The notes under the pieces were generated by a model that saw only the letters and a list, made by a program, of their open reading frames with translations, was not told the DNA's origin and searched no databases. From Xanthomonas campestris pv. badrii (GTDB lineage: Bacteria > Pseudomonadota > Gammaproteobacteria > Xanthomonadales > Xanthomonadaceae): a stretch of 64,000 nt of DNA. Each line of letters opens with the position of its first letter. The stretch's first letter is position 1. The stretch is from assembly GCF_012848175.1 (NCBI RefSeq), contig NZ_CP051651.1, forward strand, positions 3,596,001 to 3,660,000. The letters run 5' to 3'. Below, piece after piece: positions 48,225 to 58,550 of this stretch. A program made the translations under genes and the position numbers.

Positions 48225-48384
48225 GGGATTCGGGAATCGGGATTCGGGATTGGCTAAGCCTCCCTACCTCACCGCTTCCGCGAACCCCGGATGCCTAACG
48301 TTTGGGACTTAAGCGCGAGGATTCAGCTTTAGCCAATCCCCGAATCACCGCTCTTACGAATCCCGAATGCCCAATCCCAAATCC
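48225..48384. repeat. Inverted heptamer arrays in the atpA-atpG spacer
   Basis: Four perfect units (GGGATTC, GGGAATC, GGGATTC, GGGATTG) at 48225-48252 run into GGCTAA; the exact inverse TTAGCCAATCCC lies at 48329-48340 and more inverted units at 48359-48384. The 192-bp spacer is unusually long for an atp operon. Confidence 0.88.
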
Positions 48385-48392
48385 CGGCGCCC

Positions 48393-49940
48393 TTACCAGG
48401 TGCCCGTGGTCTTGAACTCTGCGATGCCCTTCTTGAACGCGGCTTCGATGTCGTTGTCCCAACCGCCGGTGCTGTTGATCTTGGAGACCAGCTCGCCCTG
48501 GGTGTTGGCGAAGTGCGCGTGCAGGCCTTCTTCGAACGCCAGCAGCTTGTTGACCGGCACCTCGTCCAGGTAACCCTCGTTGACGGCGTAGATCGACAGT
48601 GCCTGGTTGGCGATGGACATCGGCGCGTACTGCTTCTGCTTCATCAGCTCGGTGACGCGCTGGCCGCGCTCGAGCTGCTTGCGGGTGGCTTCGTCCAGGT
48701 CCGAGGCGAACTGCGCGAATGCCGCCAGCTCGCGGTACTGCGCCAGCGAGATACGAATACCGCCGGACAGCTTCTTGATGATCTTGGTCTGGGCCGCACC
48801 ACCGACGCGCGACACCGAGATACCGGCGTTCACGGCAGGACGGATACCTGCGTTGAACAGGTCGGTTTCCAGGAAGATCTGGCCGTCGGTGATCGAGATC
48901 ACGTTGGTCGGCACGAAGGCGGACACGTCGCCGGCCTGCGTTTCGATGATCGGCAGCGCGGTCAGCGAGCCGGTCTTGCCGGTCACCGCACCGTTGGTGA
49001 ACTTCTCCACGTATTCCTCGGACACGCGCGCAGCGCGCTCGAGCAGGCGGGAGTGCAGGTAGAACACGTCGCCCGGGTAGGCTTCGCGGCCCGGCGGGCG
49101 CTTGAGCAGCAGCGAGATCTGGCGGTAGGCCACGGCCTGCTTGGACAGATCGTCGTAGACGATCAGCGCGTCTTCGCCGCGGTCCATGAAGTATTCGCCC
49201 ATGGTGCAGCCGGCGTACGGGCTGATGTACTGCATCGCGGCCGATTCGGACGCGGTCGCAGCCACCACCACGGTGTGCGCCAGCGCGCCGTTCTCTTCCA
49301 GCTTGCGCACGATGTTGGCAACGGTCGAGGCCTTCTGGCCGATCGCCACGTACACGCACTTGATGCCGGTACCCTTCTGGTTGATCACCGCATCGATCGC
49401 CAGCGCGGTCTTGCCGGTCTGACGGTCGCCGATGACCAGCTCGCGCTGGCCGCGGCCGATCGGGATCATCGCATCGACCGACTTGTAACCGGTCTGCACC
49501 GGCTGGTCGACCGACTTGCGCCAGATCACGCCCGGCGCAACGCGCTCCACCGGTGCGGTCTGGGTCGCGCCCAGTGGACCCTTGCCGTCGATCGGCTCGC
49601 CCAGTGCGTTGACCACGCGACCCAGCAACTCCGGACCCACCGGCACTTCCAGGATGCGGCCGGTGGTCTTGGCCACGTCGCCTTCGCGCAGGTTCTCGTA
49701 ATCGCCCAGCACCACGGCGCCAACCGAATCGCGCTCCAGGTTCAACGCCAGGGCGAAGGTGTTGTGCGGCAGTTCGATCATTTCGCCCTGCATCACGTCG
49801 GCCAGGCCGAAGATGCGCACGATGCCGTCGGACACGCTGGTCACGGAGCCTTCGTTGCGCGACTCCGCGGACAGCTTGACCGTCTCGATGCGGGTCTTGA
49901 TCAGGTCGCTGATTTCGGAGGGGTTGAGCGTGGTTGCCAT
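48393..49940 (-). CDS. atpA: ATP synthase alpha subunit
   Basis: 515 residues. Non-catalytic F1 nucleotide-binding subunit. N-terminal membrane-facing part [20 protein letters not shown]-loop GDRQTGKT near 170, and the arginine-finger region around [17 protein letters not shown] (family signature PAVDVGLSVSRVGSAAQ, here slightly varied). C-terminal helical domain complete. Confidence 0.97.
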   Translation of the reverse strand: MATTLNPSEISDLIKTRIETVKLSAESRNEGSVTSVSDGIVRIFGLADVMQGEMIELPHNTFALALNLERDSVGAVVLGDYENLREGDVAKTTGRILEVPVGPELLGRVVNALGEPIDGKGPLGATQTAPVERVAPGVIWRKSVDQPVQTGYKSVDAMIPIGRGQRELVIGDRQTGKTALAIDAVINQKGTGIKCVYVAIGQKASTVANIVRKLEENGALAHTVVVAATASESAAMQYISPYAGCTMGEYFMDRGEDALIVYDDLSKQAVAYRQISLLLKRPPGREAYPGDVFYLHSRLLERAARVSEEYVEKFTNGAVTGKTGSLTALPIIETQAGDVSAFVPTNVISITDGQIFLETDLFNAGIRPAVNAGISVSRVGGAAQTKIIKKLSGGIRISLAQYRELAAFAQFASDLDEATRKQLERGQRVTELMKQKQYAPMSIANQALSIYAVNEGYLDEVPVNKLLAFEEGLHAHFANTQGELVSKINSTGGWDNDIEAAFKKGIAEFKTTGTW

Positions 49941-49987
49941 CGTTCAGTCCTAGGTGCCGGCCGCGAGGGCCGTGCGTTTATGTGAAT

Positions 49988-50515
49988 TCAGTGGGCGAGC
50001 GAGCTTTGCAGACGCGCAAGCTTGCCCTTCAGCGAGCCGTCGATGACCACGTCGCCGGTGTCGATCACCGCGCCGCCGATCAGCGAAGCATCCACCGCGG
50101 TGGTGATGTCCACCTCGCGGCCAAAACGTTTCTTCAGTGCAGCGGCAATCGTGTCCAGCTCGGCCGGGGTCATCTCGCTGGCCGAGGTCACCGTGGCCTT
50201 GACCACGTGTTCGGCTTCGGCGCGCAGCTGTTCGTACAGCCCTGCCACTTCCGGCAGCAGCGACAGCCGCTGCGCATCGGCCAGCAGGCCGAGGAAACGC
50301 AGATAGTCTTCGCTGGCCTGCGGCGGCGCCAGCAGCGTCACCGCCTGGTCCTGGCGCAGGGCCGGATTGAGCAGCAGCGCGGCCACGCGCGGGTCGCCGG
50401 CCACCTGCGCCGAGAACGCCAGCGCATCGGACCAGGGCGCGAAACCGCCGCCCTCACGCGCGATCGCAAACGCGGCGCGGCCGTACGGACGGGCAAGTGT
50501 GAGGGCCTGACTCAT
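49988..50515 (-). CDS. atpH: ATP synthase delta subunit
   Basis: 175 residues. Part of the peripheral stalk that holds F1 against rotation. Begins [19 protein letters not shown]; the C-terminal region has [21 protein letters not shown] and [19 protein letters not shown], the OSCP/delta signature. Starts 3 bp after the atpF stop. Confidence 0.95.
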   Translation of the reverse strand: MSQALTLARPYGRAAFAIAREGGGFAPWSDALAFSAQVAGDPRVAALLLNPALRQDQAVTLLAPPQASEDYLRFLGLLADAQRLSLLPEVAGLYEQLRAEAEHVVKATVTSASEMTPAELDTIAAALKKRFGREVDITTAVDASLIGGAVIDTGDVVIDGSLKGKLARLQSSLAH

Positions 50516-50518
50516 CGA

Positions 50519-50989
50519 TCAAATCTCCGCCGCCAGCTCGTCGAGCAGCGCCTTGTGGGCGTTGGCATCGATTTCGCGCTTGAGCAGCTTTTCGGCGCCG
50601 CTGACCGCCAGCACCGAGACCTGCTTGCGCAGTTCTTCGCGGGCACGGGTGGCAGATGCGTCGATTTCGGTCTGGGCCAGCTCCTTCTGACGGTTGGCTT
50701 CGGCAATTGCCTCCAGCTTGGCCGCTTCGATGATCTGGTTGGCACGCGCATGGGCCTGATCGATGATCTCGTTGGCCTTGGTGCGTGCGTCCTTCAATGC
50801 TTCGTTGACCTTTTCCTGCGCCTGCGCCAGATCCTTCTGACTACGATCGGCAGCAGCCAGACCTTCGGCGATCTTTTGCTGACGCTCTTCGATCGCCTGC
50901 AGCAGCGGCGGCCAGATCTTGGTCGCGACGATCCAGATCAGACCGGCGAAGGCCAGCGCCTGGGCAAAGATGGTAAGGGTGATATCCAT
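50519..50989 (-). CDS. atpF: ATP synthase subunit b
   Basis: 156 residues. Single N-terminal membrane helix ([20 protein letters not shown]) followed by a long charged helix ([20 protein letters not shown] and on) that dimerises as the stator stalk. Ends in the delta-binding region. Only 3 bp separate it from atpH. Confidence 0.95.
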   Translation of the reverse strand: MDITLTIFAQALAFAGLIWIVATKIWPPLLQAIEERQQKIAEGLAAADRSQKDLAQAQEKVNEALKDARTKANEIIDQAHARANQIIEAAKLEAIAEANRQKELAQTEIDASATRAREELRKQVSVLAVSGAEKLLKREIDANAHKALLDELAAEI

Positions 50990-51102
50990 GGGTCGCTCAA
51001 TCGCTGTTTAGGGGTGAAAGCGCCGCCGCACGGGCAACGCTTTCCGACCTTCATCCGCGGAGGCAACCGCAATGGCTGCCTCCACATCCCGCTACCGCTG
51101 GA

Positions 51103-52279
<1,177 letters not shown>

Positions 52280-52304
52280 GTGTACGTAGCCCTTGTAGTT
52301 CGGA

Positions 52305-52670
52305 TCAACGCCTGGCCAGAGCCAGAACCTGAAAAATCAGCCCGATGGCGATACCTGCCAACAGAGCCAGAGGAGGCAGCCGCCACAGGGCAAAGCCCAG
52401 CGACAACGCCGCAAATACCAACACCCACTTCAACACCATCGCCAGGATCAGCCGGACCATGGCAATGCCGGCCGCCTGGATACCGCCCCCGAGCGCGGTG
52501 CGTGCCGCAACCCAACCGCCCAGCACCGTCGCAAACCCGGTCAATGCCAGGCCGGCAGAGTAACGGGGACCGACCAACAGCAACCCCAGACTGGTTATAG
52601 CTACGGCGGCAAGCGGATATACCGCAGCGCGCAGCATCAACCGCCGACCCGCGTCAACGGAGTTCAGCAC
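52305..52670 (-). CDS. atpI: ATP synthase protein I
   Basis: 121 residues if started at the GTG at 52668-52670 (reading VLNSVDAGRRL), preceded by AAGG; upstream in-frame ATG at 52739 overlaps the promoter boxes, so it is unlikely. Four membrane helices (AAVYPLAAVAITSLGLLLV, ALTGFATVLGGWVAA, VRLILAMVLKWVLVFAAL, LALLAGIAIGLIFQVLAL). It assists assembly of the c-ring. First gene of the operon. Confidence 0.85.
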   Translation of the reverse strand: MLNSVDAGRRLMLRAAVYPLAAVAITSLGLLLVGPRYSAGLALTGFATVLGGWVAARTALGGGIQAAGIAMVRLILAMVLKWVLVFAALSLGFALWRLPPLALLAGIAIGLIFQVLALARR

Positions 52671-52729
52671 TACGGTTACCTTACGTGTGAATGAGTGGGA
52701 AGCGCAGTTGCGCCTCGTCGAGCCGCGAA

Positions 52730-52759
52730 AGTATAGCAATGGGACAAATTGCGAGACAA
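52730..52759 (-). promoter_or_regulatory. Promoter of the atp operon
   Basis: On the minus strand TTGTCT (52754-52759), 18-bp spacer, TATACT (52730-52735). Predicted start about 52723, some 50 nt before the atpI GTG. Confidence 0.7.
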
Positions 52760-53304
52760 CCGGCAGAGGTCATAAGTTGCTGCGACGCACCAATTGGCGA
52801 TGGCGGCAACGGACGGGAACTTTTCCACAAACCGGCGGTCATAACCCGCGAGGCCTGCACATCCTCGTCGAAAGGTGCCACCGCAGGCTCGCCTCTGGGA
52901 GCCCTGGGAGACCGGGGCTCCTGCTTTTTACGCTTTTTGTCGCACCCTGCCACCTTCCCACCGACGGTCCAATCCGCTGCAGTGCACGATGGTTTGCGCC
53001 CATCCGGCGCCGGGAACCAGGTGTGACCGCGCGCGTTCAGCCGACCGGGTTGCGCAATCAGCAGGGTAGTCCGTACTGCGCGGTATGCGCTGACGCACAC
53101 TTTGCGGGAGCCGGGCGGTCCATCGAAAACCGGGCCATCCAGGTGCGATGCCCATGCCTGTTGGCGATGCGGACCGTTTTGTCCGATTGCTATGCCCGCC
53201 TTCACAGCTGTGCGACGCGTCCTTCACTTTTGGCAGACGCCGCCTTATCGATAGTGCGCGCCACTGGCTCAACGGCCTGACCATTCCAAGCAATCGGAGC
53301 TCCC
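52760..53304. other. Non-coding divergent region
   Basis: About 545 bp between the atp promoter and the outer-membrane protein gene. Frames are short, overlapping and without start signals. I see no clear repeats or RNA gene; GGAGCTCCC before the ATG at 53305 is a usable ribosome site. Confidence 0.5.
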
Positions 53305-54117
53305 ATGAAACACCTCCTCGCACTGGCGATCCCGTGCGTCCTGGCCGCCGCCTACGCCGCGCCTGCCCACGCCGAAGACACCGACGATCGCTTCCAGCTC
53401 CGCCTGGGTGCGATGAACGTCGACAACGACAACACCATCCGCGGCAACACCCTGCTGGCTGGCAACAACGTCTCCGTCAACGAAGACTTCAAGCTCGGCG
53501 GTAAGGAATGGGAGCCGCGCGTGGACGGCGTGTTCCGCATCAGCACCCGCCAGCGCCTGATTTTCGACTACTTCAAGTACGACAAGGATCGCCGCGAGAC
53601 CCTGACCCAGGATCTGAGCGCCGGTGGCGTCACCGTACCGACCGGCAGCTTCATCAAGGGTGAGCTGAAGTATCAGGTCGCCACGCTGGTGTACGACTAC
53701 TCGGTGATCGATTCGCCGGAGTTCAGCCTGGGCCTGCAGATCGGTGCCGAATACGCCAAGGTCGAGGCCAATGCCTACGCCGACCTGGGCAGCGTGTTCA
53801 GTGGCGATGTGGTGGACGAAAGCGAAGACGGCGCGGCACCGGTCGTCGGCATCCGCTTCACTGCGCGACCGAGCGAGCATTGGCTGTTCAACGTGCAGGG
53901 CCAGTACCTCAACACCAGTTGGGGCGATTTCGGCGACTACGACGGCGACCTGAGCCGTGCCAATGCAATTGCCGAATACCGCTTCACCAAGAACTTCGGC
54001 ATCTTCGCCGGCTACGACTGGTTCAAGCTGGACGTCGACCAGCGCGGCAGCGATGGCCTGATCGGCCTGAAGCAGGAATTCAAGGGCCCGGTGGCAGGCG
54101 TGACGCTCGCGTTCTGA
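53305..54117 (+). CDS. Outer-membrane beta-barrel protein
   Basis: 270 residues, signal peptide MKHLLALAIPCVLAAAYAAPAHAE. The mature protein alternates hydrophobic and polar residues as a small barrel does (RFQLRLGAMNVDNDNTIRGN, KYQVATLVYDYSVID, WLFNVQGQYLNTSWGDF) and ends in VTLAF, the aromatic C-terminus recognised by the BAM machinery. I cannot name a closer family. It has its own terminator and stands alone. Confidence 0.75.
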   Translation: MKHLLALAIPCVLAAAYAAPAHAEDTDDRFQLRLGAMNVDNDNTIRGNTLLAGNNVSVNEDFKLGGKEWEPRVDGVFRISTRQRLIFDYFKYDKDRRETLTQDLSAGGVTVPTGSFIKGELKYQVATLVYDYSVIDSPEFSLGLQIGAEYAKVEANAYADLGSVFSGDVVDESEDGAAPVVGIRFTARPSEHWLFNVQGQYLNTSWGDFGDYDGDLSRANAIAEYRFTKNFGIFAGYDWFKLDVDQRGSDGLIGLKQEFKGPVAGVTLAF

Positions 54118-54143
54118 TCCACGCGTCATTGCGTCACAGACAG

Positions 54144-54164
54144 CGCCCCGCCTTGTGCGGGGCG
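54144..54164 (+). terminator. Hairpin after the outer-membrane protein gene
   Basis: 8-bp stem CGCCCCGC / GCGGGGCG, 5-nt loop, 26 bp after the stop, followed by TTGTCGTT. Confidence 0.65.
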
Positions 54165-54343
54165 TTGTCGTTGGGGCGCTTCGCTGAAGTCACCACGTCA
54201 AGTTAGATGCATCGCCTGATGCCAACTAGCCTTCACAACGTGGGCAGGCGGGCACGTGCCCATGCCGCACTACCCACGACATGTCCCATCAGGCGCGCGT
54301 CGCTGGATGCCACAGCGTCCTGCAGGCGTAGGATGCAGCGGCC

Positions 54344-55621
54344 TCACTCCGCCACGCGCTGGCCGCCCTTGATCACGTCCCGCACCCGCGTCAACACGCT
54401 CACGTCCTGTAGCGGATCGCCATCGACCGCGATCAGGTCGGCGTAGCGCCCCTGAACGATGGCACCGACATCGGCAGTGCGCCCCAGTGCCTCGGCAGCG
54501 TCCACCGTTGCGGCGCGAATCGCCTCCAGCGGGGTCATGCCCCACTCCACCATCTTGGCGAATTGACGTGCGTTGTCGCCGTTGGGATACACCCCGCCAT
54601 CGCTGCCGAATATCAGCTTGACGCCGGCCGCGTGCGCGGCGCGAAAGGTCTCGCGTTGCTTGCGGCCGACCTGCCGTTCCTTCTCCAGCGACTCGGCGAA
54701 CAGGCCGTGCTTCTCGCCTTCGGCCAGGATGTAGTCGTCGTTGTAGATGTCCATCGAAAACCAGGTGCCATGCGCCTTGGCCAGTTTGAACGACTCGGCA
54801 TCGGCCAGGCTGGCGTGTTCGATGGTGTCGGCACCGGCGCGGATGGCATCGTTGATGCCGGAGGTGCCATGCGCATGCACGGCGACCTTCAGGCCCAGCC
54901 GGTGCGCCTCGTCCACCAGCGCGCGCATCTCTTCCAGGCTGTATTGCTGCCCGCCCACGCTGTCGGTCTTGGACAACACGCCGCCGGTGCCGCAGAACTT
55001 GATCACTTCCGCGCCGTATTTGCGCAGCGTGCGCACCGCGGCGCGGATCGCGTCCGGCCCGTCGGCAACGCCGGGGCCGGTGACGGTGACCGACGGCGGG
55101 AATTCGGTGGCGTCGCAGTGCCCACCGGTCGCGCCGATGCCGTAGGTGGCCGGCACGATGCGCGGGCCGGGCACGGTGCCGCGCTCGATCGCCTGCTTGA
55201 GCGCGACATCGTCATAGTGGAGCGAGCCGACATTGCGCACGTTGGTGAAGCCGGCACGCAGTGTTTTTGCCGCATTGGCCACGCCGACCACGGTCCAGAA
55301 ATTGTCGGTGAATTCCAGGCCCTTGTAGCCACCCAGGGTGGGATCCACGGTGAGATGCACATGCATGTCGATCAAGCCCGGCAACAGCGTGCGCGTGCCC
55401 AGATCGATCCGCTGCGCCTGCGCCGGCAGCCGATCGCCTTGCCGACCGACCCGGGTGATGCGGCCGGCGACCACTTCGATCTGCGGCGACTCCACATAGC
55501 GGCCGGCCTGCACGTCCAGCAGGCGCGCGGCGGTGATCACGGTGGTCTGCGCGTACGCAGCCCACGACGCGCACAGGCAGCCGGCAGCGGCGAGCAACGC
55601 CGGCAAACGCATCTTCGACAT
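54344..55621 (-). CDS. Exported metal-dependent amidohydrolase
   Basis: 425 residues from the ATG at 55619-55621; a second ATG three codons later is possible. Signal peptide (PALLAAAGCLCASWAAYA). Amidohydrolase fold: first metal motif GLIDMHVHLTV near 82-92, later His residues in KVAVHAHGTSG and TIEHASLAD, and the catalytic Asp in LIFGSDGGVYPNG. The pattern (FTNVRNVG, HYDDVALKQAIERG) is that of imidazolonepropionase-like/Xaa-Pro dipeptidase-type amidohydrolases, often with two zinc ions and dipeptide or similar substrates. Substrate not determined by sequence. Confidence 0.85.
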   Translation of the reverse strand: MSKMRLPALLAAAGCLCASWAAYAQTTVITAARLLDVQAGRYVESPQIEVVAGRITRVGRQGDRLPAQAQRIDLGTRTLLPGLIDMHVHLTVDPTLGGYKGLEFTDNFWTVVGVANAAKTLRAGFTNVRNVGSLHYDDVALKQAIERGTVPGPRIVPATYGIGATGGHCDATEFPPSVTVTGPGVADGPDAIRAAVRTLRKYGAEVIKFCGTGGVLSKTDSVGGQQYSLEEMRALVDEAHRLGLKVAVHAHGTSGINDAIRAGADTIEHASLADAESFKLAKAHGTWFSMDIYNDDYILAEGEKHGLFAESLEKERQVGRKQRETFRAAHAAGVKLIFGSDGGVYPNGDNARQFAKMVEWGMTPLEAIRAATVDAAEALGRTADVGAIVQGRYADLIAVDGDPLQDVSVLTRVRDVIKGGQRVAE

Positions 55622-56062
55622 ACGGGTCGTCCCTGAGGTGCGAACGGCGTGTCCGCGCACCGATGGTGCAAGCGCGCTGCAGGCTGTGCAAGCGCCTGAT
55701 CATGGATATCGGACGACGGCACCGCAATGCACTGCGGCCACCGCCCTGTCGTGTGTGGCCGATGCGACGTCGCCACGCGCCGGACTGCCCCTGCCGGATG
55801 CCGAGCGGAATCGGCTTGCCGTGGACCGCCCTGTCGACGCATGCGATCGAGCGCAGCCGCCAGGGCACGGGGCACTGCGCACCACGCGGGAGTACCGGGA
55901 CACATCCGCGCGCATGTGTAAGCACCGCATGCACCCGGGCGTCGCAGACGGCGCGAACCGCACGGCAATGCCCATGGCCTGGGCACCGACGCGCACCCAG
56001 ACCCATAACGACGACACCCCGCGCAAGGCGGGGCGTCGTTGGCAGCGCCGCGTGTGCGGTGC
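55622..56062. other. Non-coding spacer; terminator of the E3 gene at its end
   Basis: 441 bp. No credible gene. A stem-loop at its right end belongs to the neighbouring E3 gene. Confidence 0.5.
56011..56039 (-). terminator. Hairpin after the dihydrolipoamide dehydrogenase gene
   Basis: 12-bp stem ACGACACCCCGC / GCGGGGCGTCGT with one G-T pair and a 5-nt loop, 23 bp after the stop; weak T content follows. Confidence 0.65.
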
Positions 56063-57886
56063 TTACTTCTTCTTCGGGATGTACAGGTCGGTGATGGTGC
56101 CGTCGTAGACCTCGGCCGCCATGCCGACCGACTCGCTCAGGGTCGGATGGGCGTGGATGGTGTGGCCGATGTCTTCGGCTTCGGCGCCCATCTCGATGGC
56201 CAGGCCGATCTCGGCCAGCAGGTCACCGGCATGCACGCCGACGATGGCGCCACCGATGATGCGGTGGGTCTCTTCGTCGAAGATCAGCTTGGTGAAGCCT
56301 TCGGTGCGACCGATGCCGATCGCGCGGCCGCTGGCGGCCCACGGGAACTTGGCCACGCCGACCTTCAGGCCCTTGGCCTTGGCTTCGGTTTCGGTGACGC
56401 CGACCCAGGCGATTTCCGGGTTGGTGTACGCCACCGACGGAATCACCCGTGCCACCCATTCCTTCTTCTCGCCGGCCGCCACTTCGGCGGCCAGCTTGCC
56501 TTCATGGGTGGCCTTGTGCGCCAGCATCGGGTTACCGACGATGTCGCCGATGGCGAAGATGTGCGGCACGTTGGTGCGCATCTGCCGGTCGACCGGAATG
56601 AAGCCACGCTCGGTGACGGTGACGCCGGCCTTGTCCGCGCCGATCTTCTTGCCGTTGGGCGAACGGCCCACCGCAACCAGCACGCGATCATAGGTGGTCG
56701 CAGCCAACGCCGGCTTCTCGCCCTCGGCGGCCGCTTCGAAGCCAACGGTGATGCCCGTCTTGTCGGCCTTGACGTCGGTGGCCTTGGTCTTGAGATGGAC
56801 CTCCACGCCCTGCTTCTTCAAGCGATCAGCCAGCGGCTTGACCAGGTCCTTGTCGGCGCCCGGCATCAGCTGGTCCATGAACTCGACCACGGTGACCTTG
56901 CTGCCCAGCGCGCTGTACACCGTGGCCATTTCCAGGCCGATGATGCCGCCGCCGACCACCAGCAGGGTCTTGGGGATGTCGTGCAGTTCCAGCGCGTCGG
57001 TGGAGTCCATCACGCGCTTGTCGTCCCACGGGAAGTTGGGCAACTTCACCGCCTGCGAGCCGGCCGCGATGATGCAGTGCTCGAAGCGCAGCAACTGGGT
57101 CTTGCCGTCGGCGCCGACGATCTCCAGCTCATTGGGCGAAACGAACGTTGCCACGCCGGTGACGGTGCGCACCTTGCGCTGCTTGGCCATGCTGGCCAGC
57201 CCGCCGGTGAGCTTGCCGACCACTTTTTCCTTGTACTCGCGCAGCTTGTCCAGGGTGATCTTGGGCCGGCCAAAGTCCACGCCGAAGTCGCCGGCATGGG
57301 CCACTTCATCGATCACCGCAGCGGCATGCAGCAGCGCCTTGGACGGAATGCAGCCGACGTTGAGGCAGACACCGCCCAGGCTGGCATAGCGCTCGATCAG
57401 CACCGTGTCCAGGCCCAGGTCGGCGGCGCGGAAGGCAGCGGTGTAGCCGCCGGGGCCGGCGCCGAGCACCACCATCTTGCATTCGATATCGGCAGTCTTG
57501 CCGCTGGCCAGCGCCGGCTTGGGCGCAGCCGGCTCGGCCGGGGCGCGGTGCGACGGCGTCACCGGCGGCTTGCTGCCGGGTGCGGCGGCCGCGGGGGCCG
57601 CAGCGGCCTTGGTCTCGGCCTTCGCAGGCGCAGGCGCGGCGGCCTCGCCTTCGGTTTCCAGCAGCAGCACCACCGCCCCTTCGGACAGGGTATCGCCAAT
57701 CTTGACCTTGAGTTCCTTGACCACGCCGGCAGCCGATGACGGCACTTCGAGCGTGGCCTTGTCCGACTCCAGCGTCACCAAGCCCTGGTCCTTGGCCACG
57801 CTGTCGCCCACGGCGACCAGCACTTCGATGACGGGGACATCGCTGTAATCGCCGATATCGGGAACCTTGATTTCAATGACCGCCAT
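56063..57886 (-). CDS. lpdA: Dihydrolipoamide dehydrogenase with N-terminal lipoyl domain (PDH E3)
   Basis: 607 residues from the ATG giving MAVIEIKVPDIGDYSD. Residues 1-80 are a lipoyl domain with the target lysine in LESDKATLEVP; an Ala/Pro linker (~85-130) joins it to E3. FAD site VLGAGPGGYTAAFRAAD, redox disulfide GGVCLNVGCIPSK, NAD site VVGGGIIGLEMATVYSALG and the C-terminal HAHPTLSE with the catalytic His-Glu pair are all present. It reoxidises lipoamide of the pyruvate dehydrogenase complex. It lies after the E2 gene and an unknown gene on the same strand. Confidence 0.95.
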   Translation of the reverse strand: MAVIEIKVPDIGDYSDVPVIEVLVAVGDSVAKDQGLVTLESDKATLEVPSSAAGVVKELKVKIGDTLSEGAVVLLLETEGEAAAPAPAKAETKAAAAPAAAAPGSKPPVTPSHRAPAEPAAPKPALASGKTADIECKMVVLGAGPGGYTAAFRAADLGLDTVLIERYASLGGVCLNVGCIPSKALLHAAAVIDEVAHAGDFGVDFGRPKITLDKLREYKEKVVGKLTGGLASMAKQRKVRTVTGVATFVSPNELEIVGADGKTQLLRFEHCIIAAGSQAVKLPNFPWDDKRVMDSTDALELHDIPKTLLVVGGGIIGLEMATVYSALGSKVTVVEFMDQLMPGADKDLVKPLADRLKKQGVEVHLKTKATDVKADKTGITVGFEAAAEGEKPALAATTYDRVLVAVGRSPNGKKIGADKAGVTVTERGFIPVDRQMRTNVPHIFAIGDIVGNPMLAHKATHEGKLAAEVAAGEKKEWVARVIPSVAYTNPEIAWVGVTETEAKAKGLKVGVAKFPWAASGRAIGIGRTEGFTKLIFDEETHRIIGGAIVGVHAGDLLAEIGLAIEMGAEAEDIGHTIHAHPTLSESVGMAAEVYDGTITDLYIPKKK

Positions 57887-57902
57887 TTGCTTCTCCTGTA
57901 GC

Positions 57903-58550
57903 TCAACCGGCCGTGCCGGCAAGCGTCTGCTGGAGTTCATCCAGCGACGATTCGATTTGGGTCCAGCGCTTGTCGCGCTTGTTTTCCTTGCCTTCGCTGG
58001 CTTCGATCAGCAGCGCGGCCTGCTGCAGCAGCAGCTCGCCGGCGCCGCAGCTCGGGCGGGCGCCGCTGTAGCGCACGCCGTCGACCTGGAACGACAGCAC
58101 TTCGCCTTCGGTCACCGGCGCGGTGCGGCCATTGGGGGCCAGCTGGGTCAAGGCAGTGGTCCAGTTGCTGACCAGGCGCTTGGCCAGCGCGGCCGGGATC
58201 GGGATCTCGACCGTTTCCGGCGTTTGCTCGGTGCGGAGCTGCACGGCGCCGCGACCAGCCTCGCTGACCCAGTTGTAGACGCGCTCGTCGGCACGGCTAT
58301 GCCGCAGGGTCCAGTCGGCACCGTCTTTGCCCGGCACCAGCGAGACGCCGCTTTCCACGCCGCGCACAGGCAACGTCAACAGCGCCAGCGCCGGTTTGCT
58401 GCCGCCATCGAGCAAGGTGGTGACGGCGGTGCCGTAATTGCCCACCGCCGGCGGCCAGCCGCGTCCCAGGGTGCTGTCGCACTCGCGTGCGACCGCACCG
58501 GTCCACGGCAGCATGCCGAGCACGGCGAGCGTCAGCAGCGCGCGCCTCAC
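57903..58550 (-). CDS. Unknown exported protein within the PDH gene cluster
   Basis: 215 residues from the GTG at 58548-58550, which overlaps the aceF stop (GTGA); upstream extension lies in aceF sequence. Signal peptide RRALLTLAVLGMLPWTGAVA. The mature part has two Cys (ECDSTLGRGWPP and RPSCGAGELLL), perhaps a disulfide, with LSFQVDGVRYSGARPSCGAG and a C-terminal charged helix (SEGKENKRDKRWTQIESS). I do not recognise a family. It is placed 16 bp before the E3 gene, so it is cotranscribed with PDH genes, but its product would be outside the cytoplasm. Confidence 0.7.
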   Translation of the reverse strand: MRRALLTLAVLGMLPWTGAVARECDSTLGRGWPPAVGNYGTAVTTLLDGGSKPALALLTLPVRGVESGVSLVPGKDGADWTLRHSRADERVYNWVSEAGRGAVQLRTEQTPETVEIPIPAALAKRLVSNWTTALTQLAPNGRTAPVTEGEVLSFQVDGVRYSGARPSCGAGELLLQQAALLIEASEGKENKRDKRWTQIESSLDELQQTLAGTAG

